Below are positions 16,357 through 23,856 of a DNA stretch of 64,000 nucleotides, in pieces. The stretch spans positions 86,471 to 150,470 of the forward strand of contig PABP01000008.1 of the NCBI GenBank assembly GCA_002699585.1, read 5' to 3'. Source of the DNA: Anaerolineaceae bacterium (lineage in GTDB: Bacteria > Chloroflexota > Anaerolineae > Aggregatilineales > Phototrophicaceae). Every line of letters begins with the position of its first letter. Position 1 is the first letter of the stretch. Below the pieces are notes generated by a model. That model worked only from the letters and a program-made list of their open reading frames with translations. It did not search any database and was not told the origin of the DNA. The position numbers and the translations under genes were made by a program.

Positions 16357-17227
16357 ACAACAAAATCCGCGTTCGATGCAGTTGGACCAATCCTCGACGC
16401 TGGATGTGCTGCGCATCATGAACGAGGAAGACCAGAAAGTGGCCTTGGTGGTGCAGGATGCCTTGCCGCAGATCGCGGCGGCGGTCGATGTCATCGCTGA
16501 GCGCATGGGGCGTGGTGGACGCCTGTTTTACGTCGGCGCGGGGACCAGTGGCCGTCTGGGTGTGCTGGATGCCGTCGAGTGCGTGCCGACCTTTGGTACG
16601 GAGCCGGAGCAGGTCCAGGGCTTGATCGCAGGTGGTGACCGGGCTTTTGTGCGGGCTGTGGAAGGCGCGGAAGATAGTCGTGAGCAGGGGGCGCTCGACC
16701 TGAAAGAGCGTCATTTATCGGCTGATGACGCCGTAGTGGGCATCGCCGCCAGTGGCCGCACGCCTTATGTGTTGGGTGCGCTGGCCTATGCACGAGAAGT
16801 CGGTGCGGCCAATATCAGCATCGCCTGCAATGTACCCTCCGCCGTGCTGGATGCCGCTGATTATCCGATTCCGCTGCCTGTGGGGCCGGAAGCACTGACG
16901 GGCAGTACGCGCCTCAAAGCCGGGACCGCGCAGAAGTTAGCGCTCAATATGCTGAGTACGGCCACGATGGTCAAGCTGGGCAAGGTCTACGGCAATTTGA
17001 TGGTCGATGTCAAAGTCACCAACGAGAAATTGGTGCATCGGGCGCGCCGCATCCTGATGCAGCTCACGGGCGTTGATGAAGCGGAGGCCATTCGTCTGCT
17101 GGCGGCGACCGACCAGCATGTGAAGACAGCGGCAGTTATGTATCATCGGGGTGTGGATGCCGCTGCCGCCCGCGACCTCCTGGCAGAAAAAGGGGGCCAT
17201 CTGCGGGCGGTGATCGGTAGCGTATAA
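16346..17227 (+). CDS. murQ: N-acetylmuramic acid 6-phosphate etherase
   Basis: A 293-residue SIS-domain lyase. FYVGAGTSGRLGVLDAVECV (residues 61-80) holds the SIS phosphosugar-binding Ser/Gly motif and the catalytic Glu near residue 78; GNLMVDVKVTNEKLVHRARR is the conserved C-terminal block. MurQ splits the lactyl ether of MurNAc 6-phosphate to give GlcNAc 6-phosphate and D-lactate. ATG 16346 with GGGAG six bases upstream is chosen; it lies inside the end of the kinase gene, so the pair is translationally coupled. Full family length. Confidence 0.95.
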   Translation: MQTEQQNPRSMQLDQSSTLDVLRIMNEEDQKVALVVQDALPQIAAAVDVIAERMGRGGRLFYVGAGTSGRLGVLDAVECVPTFGTEPEQVQGLIAGGDRAFVRAVEGAEDSREQGALDLKERHLSADDAVVGIAASGRTPYVLGALAYAREVGAANISIACNVPSAVLDAADYPIPLPVGPEALTGSTRLKAGTAQKLALNMLSTATMVKLGKVYGNLMVDVKVTNEKLVHRARRILMQLTGVDEAEAIRLLAATDQHVKTAAVMYHRGVDAAAARDLLAEKGGHLRAVIGSV

Positions 17228-17270
17228 ACCCCTCCTCTAAATCTCCTCCCCATGATGGGAGGAGACTTTG
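17228..17270 (+). repeat. GACCCC repeat, module A copy directly after murQ
   Basis: ACCCCTCCTCTAAATCTCC followed by TCCC-ATGAT-GGGAGGAGACTTTG. It begins at the stop codon of murQ (TAAACCCC) and may also serve as its terminator (stem TCTCCTCCC/GGGAGGAGA then CTTT). Confidence 0.7.
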
Positions 17271-17310
17271 GCTGATTTGCGAGGTTGGGGAGATTATAGG
17301 AGCCTGCCCG

Positions 17311-17799
17311 ATGCAAAAAGCCAAACGCAAAAATGAATCTCAGCCACTGCGTCGCTACTGGCGGATATTTCTGCCGTTGCTGGTTCTGCTGACGGTCTTT
17401 CTGCGCTTCCCACTGCGGATTTTTCTGCGCGATATGGTTTATACGATCATTATGTATGGCGCTGTTTCCGTGCTATGCGTGATAGTTGCCTTGTGGGTCT
17501 ATCGTCGCTATGGACGATTGGCGCGGCGTTTGGTGGCAGTGATTGCCTTGTGTGCGATTTTTTCCGGCTGGCAGGTTTTCGATTTGACAGTTTTGCGCAC
17601 AAATACACGATCACCAGCATCGGGAATCCCTATTAATCCATCACACTCACGGTTGATCGGATGGGCATGGTATTATCCGCGCTTCCCAGACTATGAAAGT
17701 ATTTACTGTCACTCAATTCAGGAACACTATTTTGGAATTAGATTGATTGCGATTGCTTACAGCATTGAGCATAAGCCTTGGTTCGCCTGTGGTGGCTGA
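17311..17799 (+). CDS. Membrane protein, unknown function
   Basis: A 162-residue protein with a basic N-terminus (MQKAKRKNESQPLRRYWR) and three hydrophobic segments (IFLPLLVLLTVFLRFPL; MYGAVSVLCVIVALWVYRRY; LVAVIALCAIFSGWQVF), then an 80-residue polar tail with three cysteines (two in the last 31 residues). AGGAG nine bases before the ATG supports the start. No family recognised and no clear operon partner. Confidence 0.6.
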   Translation: MQKAKRKNESQPLRRYWRIFLPLLVLLTVFLRFPLRIFLRDMVYTIIMYGAVSVLCVIVALWVYRRYGRLARRLVAVIALCAIFSGWQVFDLTVLRTNTRSPASGIPINPSHSRLIGWAWYYPRFPDYESIYCHSIQEHYFGIRLIAIAYSIEHKPWFACGG

Positions 17800-17908
17800 G
17801 CCAATGTGTTAAATATGTGTTATCTCCGTTGAGTTTTACGCTGTGAGGCTGCCTGCTGCCGTATAGTAGGGTAGCAACTATAAATAACATCGCAGCGAGC
17901 AATGCATC

Positions 17909-19093
17909 ATGGCAAAAATCCTCTTCTTCAACGTTCCGGCGCATGGACATGTGAACGCCACTTTTCCCCTCGTCCGTGAGCTGGTCGAGCGCGGGCACGA
18001 AGTCCGCTATTATTGTAGCGACGAATTCCAGGCGAGTATCGAGCGCAGCGGGGCGACCTTCTGTGCTTATCCGATTTCTGCGCCGGATGCCGCCGAGGTC
18101 GTTAATGGCATATCGAGTAATTTATCGAGTTTGGTGCGGCTGCTACTGGAAATGTCCGAAGTATTGGTGCCGTTTGCCATAGAAGAAATCGAGCGCGAAC
18201 AGCCGGACCTGGTGATGTATGATGCCATTACGCTGTGGGGCAAGATCGCCGCGCGTGCCACAAAATCGCGGGATGTGGTGCTGTTTACGATCATGGCCTT
18301 CAACAATTTGTGGGTGCTGGGAATGCGGCGTGTGCTGGAATTCGCCCGTATGGCCATTCCAGAGTTTCCGCGCATCGTCTGGTTGCGTCGTAAAATCGAT
18401 CGCAAATATGGCCCGGAGGCACTCGGCAAGCAGTTCTTCCCGGTCAAAGGCCAGACCAACATTGTGTTTCTGCCGCGTATCTTCCAGCCGGAAAATCGCT
18501 TTGTTGATGACAGCTTCATCTTTGTGGGACCCTCAATTGACCCATCATCGCGGCCAGAGCAGGACTGGCAACCTCTGGAAACCGAATTGCCGCAGGTGTA
18601 TATCTCGTTAGGGACGATCCACAATGCCAACACCGATTTTTACCGGACGGCTTTTGCCGCCTTTGGCGATTACCCGTCGCAGTTCGTCCTGTCGGTTGGC
18701 CCCAAGACGGACATCAGCCAGCTAGAGCCGATACCCGATAATTTTCTGGTCAAAAACAGCGTGCCGCAACTGCGCGTTTTGCAGGATGTGGATGCGTTCA
18801 TCACGCATGGCGGCATGAACAGTATGCAAGAGGGCCTGTACTACGGCGTGCCGCAAGTGGTTGTTCCGCAGCAGATGGAGCAGTTGGTCAATGCGCTGCG
18901 TATTGATGACCTGGGGGCGGGCATCTGGCTGGATGTCGATGCGGGCATCACCCCGGACATGCTGTGTGACGCACTGGATCGTGTGCTGAATGAAGCGCAC
19001 TTCTGGACGAAAGCGCAGGAGGTCAGCATCCAGTCGCAGACAGCAGGGGGCTACAAAGGTGCTGCCGATGCCATCGAATCGCTGGTTAATTAA
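17909..19093 (+). CDS. MGT-family glycosyltransferase, copy 1
   Basis: A 394-residue GT-B glycosyltransferase. The N-terminal acceptor domain begins MAKILFFNVPAHGHVNATFP, and the C-terminal donor domain contains VDAFITHGGMNSMQEGLYYG and VPQQMEQLVNALR, the nucleotide-sugar motif of the macrolide glycosyltransferase (MGT) family, which moves sugars from UDP- or TDP-sugars onto macrolides, flavonoids or other lipophilic acceptors. A TATAGT (17862-17867) lies upstream. A close paralogue follows, so this is a tandem duplication. In this setting it could inactivate antibiotics or glycosylate a lipid; the acceptor cannot be read from sequence. Confidence 0.88.
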   Translation: MAKILFFNVPAHGHVNATFPLVRELVERGHEVRYYCSDEFQASIERSGATFCAYPISAPDAAEVVNGISSNLSSLVRLLLEMSEVLVPFAIEEIEREQPDLVMYDAITLWGKIAARATKSRDVVLFTIMAFNNLWVLGMRRVLEFARMAIPEFPRIVWLRRKIDRKYGPEALGKQFFPVKGQTNIVFLPRIFQPENRFVDDSFIFVGPSIDPSSRPEQDWQPLETELPQVYISLGTIHNANTDFYRTAFAAFGDYPSQFVLSVGPKTDISQLEPIPDNFLVKNSVPQLRVLQDVDAFITHGGMNSMQEGLYYGVPQVVVPQQMEQLVNALRIDDLGAGIWLDVDAGITPDMLCDALDRVLNEAHFWTKAQEVSIQSQTAGGYKGAADAIESLVN

Positions 19094-19133
19094 CGTAAAG
19101 CAAAATATAAATTTTGCTAGCCTAAAAATATGA

Positions 19134-19139
19134 TATACT
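19134..19139 (+). promoter_or_regulatory. Probable -10 box of the second glycosyltransferase
   Basis: TATACT 35 bases before the ATG at 19174, with TTTTGC (19112-19117) 16 bases upstream as a weak -35. The 80-base AT-rich gap after copy 1 supports a separate promoter. Confidence 0.4.
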
Positions 19140-19173
19140 GGCTCTATCTTCGGAAATGATGGAGCCTTGCGCT

Positions 19174-20427
19174 ATGGCTAAAATTCTCTACTTCAATATC
19201 CCTGGCTACGGCCACGTCAATGCCACGCTTCCAGTCGTCGCGGAACTCACGCGGCGTGGCCATGAGGTCATCTACTACTGCGGCACCGATTTCCAGGGGG
19301 CGATTGAAAGCGCCGGGGGGATCTTCCGACCGTATCCGATTGCCGACCTCGACTCGCGTATGATCGTGCGCATATCCAGGCATCTAGCGAATGTCTCGTC
19401 ATATCTGCTGAAATCCGCGCGTACATTGGCGCCGTTTGCGATTGCAGAAATTGAGCGCGAACAGCCCGACCTGGTCATGTACGATGCTGTTACCATCTGG
19501 GGACGGATCGCTGCGGCTGTCACGGGAACGCCGAGTATCGCCAGCTATACGGTGATGGTCAATGAGGGCCGCAAAATTGAGATTGGCTGCCGCAAGATGG
19601 CGGTTTTCGCTGCCACCGCGATCCCCAAATTGCCCGGGTTGGCTATCCATCGCCGCGCGTTGATCAAAGCCTATGGGGAAGACATCATGCATGCGCCGCT
19701 GTTCCCCAGCAAAGCCCAGAAGAACATCGAATTTATCTTGCCCAGCTTTCAGCCAGAGTCGCAGTTTGTCGATGACAGCTTTGTGCAGGTTGGCCCGTCA
19801 ATTGATCCGGCGCTGCGGCAGGAAGCACCCTGGCAACCGCTGGATACGGCCTTATCCCAGGTGTTGATTTCACTGGGTACGGTCAACAATCGCAACACGC
19901 ATTTTTACCGTACCGCCTTCGCTGCCTTTGCTGATTATCCGGCACAGTTCATTTTGTCGGCGGGTAAGCTCGTCGATATGGATCAGATCGGCGCGGTGCC
20001 GGGGAATTTCCTGGTCAAGGAGAGCGTGCCGCAGTTGCAGGTCTTGCAGCAGTCGGCGGCTTTCATCACACATGGCGGCATGAACAGCGTACAGGAGGGC
20101 TTGTATTACGGTGTGCCGCTGGTGGTCGTTCCGCAGCAGATGGAGCAGTTCATCAATGGCAAACGTGTTGCTGAACTGGGTGCGGGCGTTCTGTTGGATA
20201 AGGGCGATGGTCTTACGCCGGAACAGCTACGGTCAGCGCTCGACACCGTGCTGACGATGCCCAGCTACACACAGGCAGCCCGGGCACTTGGTCAGGAAGG
20301 GCAGGCTGCTGGCGGCTATGTCCGCGCTGCTGATGAAATTGAGGCGTTTCTTGGCAGGGTGTCAAAGCAATTCATCGAAGAGCATGCAGGGAAAATCCGA
20401 GTGCTGAGTGGGTATTTGCTTGATTAA
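19174..20427 (+). CDS. MGT-family glycosyltransferase, copy 2
   Basis: About 417 residues, aligning with copy 1 along its length (MAKILYFNIPGYGHVNATLP; AAFITHGGMNSVQEGLYYGV; VPQQMEQFINGKR), plus a 25-residue C-terminal extension. ATG 19174 is chosen over ATG 19156: GGAG at 19161-19164 is correctly spaced for it and the protein then starts like copy 1. Its stop codon overlaps that of the convergent gene at 20424 by four bases. Confidence 0.88.
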   Translation: MAKILYFNIPGYGHVNATLPVVAELTRRGHEVIYYCGTDFQGAIESAGGIFRPYPIADLDSRMIVRISRHLANVSSYLLKSARTLAPFAIAEIEREQPDLVMYDAVTIWGRIAAAVTGTPSIASYTVMVNEGRKIEIGCRKMAVFAATAIPKLPGLAIHRRALIKAYGEDIMHAPLFPSKAQKNIEFILPSFQPESQFVDDSFVQVGPSIDPALRQEAPWQPLDTALSQVLISLGTVNNRNTHFYRTAFAAFADYPAQFILSAGKLVDMDQIGAVPGNFLVKESVPQLQVLQQSAAFITHGGMNSVQEGLYYGVPLVVVPQQMEQFINGKRVAELGAGVLLDKGDGLTPEQLRSALDTVLTMPSYTQAARALGQEGQAAGGYVRAADEIEAFLGRVSKQFIEEHAGKIRVLSGYLLD

Positions 20428-21197
20428 TCGTTTCCAAAGGCACTTTTAGCCATGCCCGTGAGCAGGCCCATCAGCGTGCGATAGGGTGATGGGCCATAGC
20501 TGATACGAGCGACGCCCAATTGAGCCAACTGCTTGTTGTCGGTATCGTCCATCAGGTTCATGATATTCACGGGCAGGGGAGAATCCGCGCACAGTCGCGC
20601 GATGTCGTCGGCAACTTTTAGCCCAGGGGCGAAGAACCCGCTCGCGCCAGCCTCGGCAAATGCCTGGGCGCGTTCGATGGCGTGACTGAGATGGGCCGAC
20701 GTGCGCTCGGCGGGAGGTGTTTGCAGGTAAATGTCGGTGCGGGCATTGATGAACAGCGGCACACTAGCATCATCGGCGGCTTTACGGGCGGCCTGAATCC
20801 GTGCAGCCTGCAATTCAAGCGGGTGTAGACCGTCTCCATTGACCACCTGATCCTCAAAGTTGATACCGACTGCGCCAGTTTCGATGACACTGGCGACGTT
20901 AGCGTATACGGCGTCGGGCTCGACAGCATAGGCGCCTTCAAAATCGAGCGACACGGGCACATCAACGGCCTCAGCGATGCGCCGAATATTATTGAGCGCG
21001 AAATTCAGTGGGACGGTTTCGCCATCTGCAAAGCCATTGGCTTCCGCGACCGAGGCGCTGCCCGTTGCCAGTGCTTTGGCTCCGGCAGCAGCTACCGCCT
21101 TCGCGCTGCCAACATCCCAGACATTGAACAACAGCAGCGGATCACCTTTGACATGGAGACTGGCGAACAATTTGGCTTTTTCGGTTTGGGTGGGCAT
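20424..21197 (-). CDS. Isocitrate lyase/PEP mutase family protein
   Basis: About 257 residues, a (beta/alpha)8 barrel. LLLFNVWDVGSAKAVAAAGA and VSLDFEGAYAVE, then GAVGINFEDQ, are typical of the phosphonomutase-like subgroup (carboxyvinyl-carboxyphosphonate phosphorylmutase family) that lyses or rearranges 2-hydroxy or oxo acids with Mg2+ bound by these Asp/Glu residues. The precise substrate is not known for this subgroup. ATG 21197 has AAGGA eight bases upstream; the longer frame to 21230 lacks this. Confidence 0.82.
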   Translation of the reverse strand: MPTQTEKAKLFASLHVKGDPLLLFNVWDVGSAKAVAAAGAKALATGSASVAEANGFADGETVPLNFALNNIRRIAEAVDVPVSLDFEGAYAVEPDAVYANVASVIETGAVGINFEDQVVNGDGLHPLELQAARIQAARKAADDASVPLFINARTDIYLQTPPAERTSAHLSHAIERAQAFAEAGASGFFAPGLKVADDIARLCADSPLPVNIMNLMDDTDNKQLAQLGVARISYGPSPYRTLMGLLTGMAKSAFGND

Positions 21198-21334
21198 GGC
21201 TGTGTCCTTGCGTGTGACGACTTTGCACATATCGTAACAGGAAACCTAGCGATTTCCTCCTGATTCTTGCATTCACAGTTGGGCTTTTGCTGAATGTTGA
21301 CTTAGAGCCATGCCACTTCGGCGGGCGGCTGTGC

Positions 21335-21358
21335 TATACTGTGAACCGACCAGTCAGT
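21335..21358 (+). promoter_or_regulatory. Promoter with a TetR-type dyad before the men operon regulator
   Basis: -10 TATACT (21335-21340) followed at once by ACCGACCAGTCAGT (21345-21358), an inverted repeat with five of seven pairs matching. A dyad over the transcription start of a TetR gene is the usual autorepression layout. The -35 box is weak. Confidence 0.45.
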
Positions 21359-21379
21359 CTAGTTGTGAAGAACTGCACA

Positions 21380-22006
21380 ATGCCCCCAGAAACCGATCAT
21401 CCGGCGGAAGCCGACAAACCGCAAAAAACCCGCGAGCGCATCCTTGACGCGGCGCTCGATGTGTTCAGCCGCAAGGGTTATTACGATACGCGCATGGACG
21501 AAATTGTCGAGGAATCCCATGCGTCCAAAGGTTCGATCTACTTCCATTTTCCGAATAAAGAGAAGCTCTTCATGGCGCTGGTGGAAAAATTCGCCACGCT
21601 ATTAGAGCGTAACGTCACGGAAGCCATTGCCCAGGAGCCGCAGGGCATGGCGCGGGTACAGATCGCGCTGCAATCGGTACTGGAGACGTTCGGTAAGTAT
21701 CGTCGACCCGCTAAGATTCTGCTGGTGCAGGCGGTGGGGTTAGGCAGTGTCTTCGAAAAGACGCGCATGCAGATGACCGACCGCTTCGCTGACCTCATCA
21801 AGACCTATCTGGATGAAGCGATTGAAGTCGGTGAAATCGAGCCTGTCGATACGGCGGTTGTGGCCCACGCCTGGATGGGTGCGATTTACAACGTGGTCAT
21901 TCAGTGGGTGTATACCGGCGATCCTGACCCGCAGCGCATTATGGATACATTGTTGCCGCTGCTGCTGAACAGCGTGCAGTTCCATGTTGTGCGCGAGGAT
22001 GCCTGA
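21380..22006 (+). CDS. TetR/AcrR family regulator
   Basis: About 208 residues. The HTH is clear (RERILDAALDVFSRKGYYDT, then SHASKGSIYFHFPNKEKLF). The C-terminal ligand domain is ordinary TetR. ATG 21380 is preferred; the frame upstream to 21287 is non-coding in character and includes the promoter. The stop codon shares a base with the menF start (TGATG), so the regulator is the first gene of the menaquinone operon and probably controls it. Confidence 0.88.
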   Translation: MPPETDHPAEADKPQKTRERILDAALDVFSRKGYYDTRMDEIVEESHASKGSIYFHFPNKEKLFMALVEKFATLLERNVTEAIAQEPQGMARVQIALQSVLETFGKYRRPAKILLVQAVGLGSVFEKTRMQMTDRFADLIKTYLDEAIEVGEIEPVDTAVVAHAWMGAIYNVVIQWVYTGDPDPQRIMDTLLPLLLNSVQFHVVREDA

Positions 22007-23424
22007 TGGACGAGTTCGCATCAGAGCATATGCCGACCGTTCAGGAGCAGTATGGTCGCCTGGTGAGCGTCAGCCTGCCAGCGGAGGGCATCGACCCGAT
22101 GGCAGCACTGGCCTGGGCACAGGGTCAGCCGCGTTTTTTCTGGTCCAGCCAGCGCGATGACCTGACACTGGTGGGCATCGGCAGCGCGGTGGAACTGGTA
22201 GCTTATGGCGAAGCGCGTTTTGAAGCGATTCAGCGACAGGCGGCAGATCTATTTGATGGGGCGGTGCTGGTCGGGGAAGGGCAGGCGCAAGCAGGGCCGA
22301 GGCTCTTTGGTGGCTTCGCTTTCCGGGATGATGCCGTGCCCGACGAAGCCTGGTCGGACTTTCCACCGGCGCATTTTGTGCTGCCGCATTACCAACTCAG
22401 CCATAGTTCTGTGGGAACCTGGCTGACGCTCAATGCTCATATTCCCGCCGATGAAGATCCGGCTTCGCTGACGGGTGATTTGCACGATGCCTTGCATGAG
22501 CGCATCAGCGAGCTACAGCAGGTGGCGATGCCTGTGCTGTCGATGCCTGCGCCGGACGCTTTGACGTATCCCATGAGCTATGACGCCTGGGAAACCATGC
22601 TTAATGACGCCGTTGGCCGCATTCGGGCGGGGGAACTCAAGAAGGTTGTGCTCAGCCGGGTGGCTGAGGCGCGTTATCGTGACCCCGTGCATATCGAAGC
22701 GGCGCTGGCCTATCTGGCGGATGCTTACGCCGACTGCTACCGCTTCATGTTTGAGCCGCGTCCGCAGCGAGCCTTTTATGGGGCCACACCGGAACTGCTT
22801 GCAAAGGCCGAGGGCGACCGGGTGCGTTCGATGGCTTTAGCTGGCAGCATGAAACGCGGTGACACGCCCGAATCCGATGCCGAGTTTGGGCAGGCACTGC
22901 TCGATAGCAAGAAGGATCGCCATGAGCACCAGCTCGTCGCTGATCGGCTGCGCGACCGTCTTAAGCCCCTGACTAGCGAGTTGACCATCGGCCAAACGGG
23001 CTTGCTCAAGCTGTCCAATATTCAGCATATTTATACGCCTGTGTCGGGCACGCTCAAGCAGCCGAAAGGTATTTTGCCATTGGTCGAGGCCCTGCATCCG
23101 ACACCTGCGCTGGGCGGTGAACCGCGTGATATCGCGCTGCCGCTGATTAGTGAATTGGAACCTGTTCCGCGCGGGTGGTATGCGGCCCCGGTCGGCTGGA
23201 TTGACCATCGGCTGGATGGGCAGTTCTCGGTGGCGATTCGCAGTGCGGTCGCTCAGAAAAATCGGGTGTGGATGTATGCCGGGGCGGGTATCGTGGCCGA
23301 TAGCGAGCCGTCCAAAGAGTGGGACGAAACGGCGCTTAAATTTACTCCGATGCTAAAAGCTCATAATGCAGTGCTGAGTGCTGAAAAATCTAACCACAAA
23401 GACACAGAGAACACAGAGAGATAA
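22006..23424 (+). CDS. menF: Isochorismate synthase with a C-terminus supplied by a mobile repeat
   Basis: A 472-residue chorismate-binding enzyme. The C-terminal catalytic domain shows KKVVLSRVAEARY, FYGATPELLAKAEGDRVRSM, ALAGSMKRGDTPESD and AAPVGWIDHRLDGQFSVAIR, then the closing GAGIVADSEPSKEWDETALK. It converts chorismate to isochorismate, the first committed step of menaquinone synthesis. The last eleven residues (SNHKDTENTER) are encoded by the left inverted repeat of the GxxExxY element, which also supplies the stop codon, so the original C-terminus was changed when the element arrived. Confidence 0.93.
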   Translation: MDEFASEHMPTVQEQYGRLVSVSLPAEGIDPMAALAWAQGQPRFFWSSQRDDLTLVGIGSAVELVAYGEARFEAIQRQAADLFDGAVLVGEGQAQAGPRLFGGFAFRDDAVPDEAWSDFPPAHFVLPHYQLSHSSVGTWLTLNAHIPADEDPASLTGDLHDALHERISELQQVAMPVLSMPAPDALTYPMSYDAWETMLNDAVGRIRAGELKKVVLSRVAEARYRDPVHIEAALAYLADAYADCYRFMFEPRPQRAFYGATPELLAKAEGDRVRSMALAGSMKRGDTPESDAEFGQALLDSKKDRHEHQLVADRLRDRLKPLTSELTIGQTGLLKLSNIQHIYTPVSGTLKQPKGILPLVEALHPTPALGGEPRDIALPLISELEPVPRGWYAAPVGWIDHRLDGQFSVAIRSAVAQKNRVWMYAGAGIVADSEPSKEWDETALKFTPMLKAHNAVLSAEKSNHKDTENTER

Positions 23425-23847
23425 ATGCAAGAGTTAGATGCGCGGACGAACGATTTGTCCTACGAGATTATTGGTGCGGCGATTGAGGTGCATCGTGTTT
23501 TGGGGCCTGGATTGCTGGAAAGCATCTATGAAAGTGCGCTCTGTGTTGAATTGGAGCATCGACAGATACCTTATGAATGCCAAAAGGAAGTCAGCGTTCT
23601 GTATAAGAATCAACATGTGGGTGTGAATCGGTTGGATTTGCTGGTAGCAGATCGTGTGATTGTCGAACTGAAAGCAGTAGAAAGACTGGAACCTGTGCAT
23701 TCGGCACAGCTTATGACGTATATGAAAATCACCAACAAACGACTGGGATTGCTCATTAATTTCAATGTGCGCATTCTGAAAGATGGTATCAAGCGAATCA
23801 TCCTTTGAATCTTCTTTTCTTTGCGTTCTTTGAGTCTTTGTGGTTAG
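23390..23847. mobile_element. GxxExxY element bounded by inverted repeats
   Basis: A 458-bp unit between menF and menD. Left end CTAACCACAAAGACACAGAG (from 23390) and right end, read on the minus strand from 23847, CTAACCACAAAGACTCAAAG; the two continue to match over about 31 bases with four or so differences. Between them lies only the GxxExxY gene. The repeats resemble terminal inverted repeats, though no transposase is present. Confidence 0.6.
23425..23808 (+). CDS. GxxExxY protein (PDDEXK_3 family)
   Basis: A 127-residue protein. The name-giving motif is GPGLLESIYESAL (G-x-x-E-x-x-Y), and LDLLVADRVIVELKAVE holds the D...E-x-K arrangement of PD-(D/E)XK nuclease-like folds; the end RLGLLINFNVRILKDGIKRI is typical too. 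Function unknown in the literature I know; the family is scattered among bacteria, often as isolated copies. ATG follows one base after the menF stop. GC content is lower than in menF. Confidence 0.88.
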   Translation: MQELDARTNDLSYEIIGAAIEVHRVLGPGLLESIYESALCVELEHRQIPYECQKEVSVLYKNQHVGVNRLDLLVADRVIVELKAVERLEPVHSAQLMTYMKITNKRLGLLINFNVRILKDGIKRIIL

Positions 23848-23856
23848 GAAATCGCT

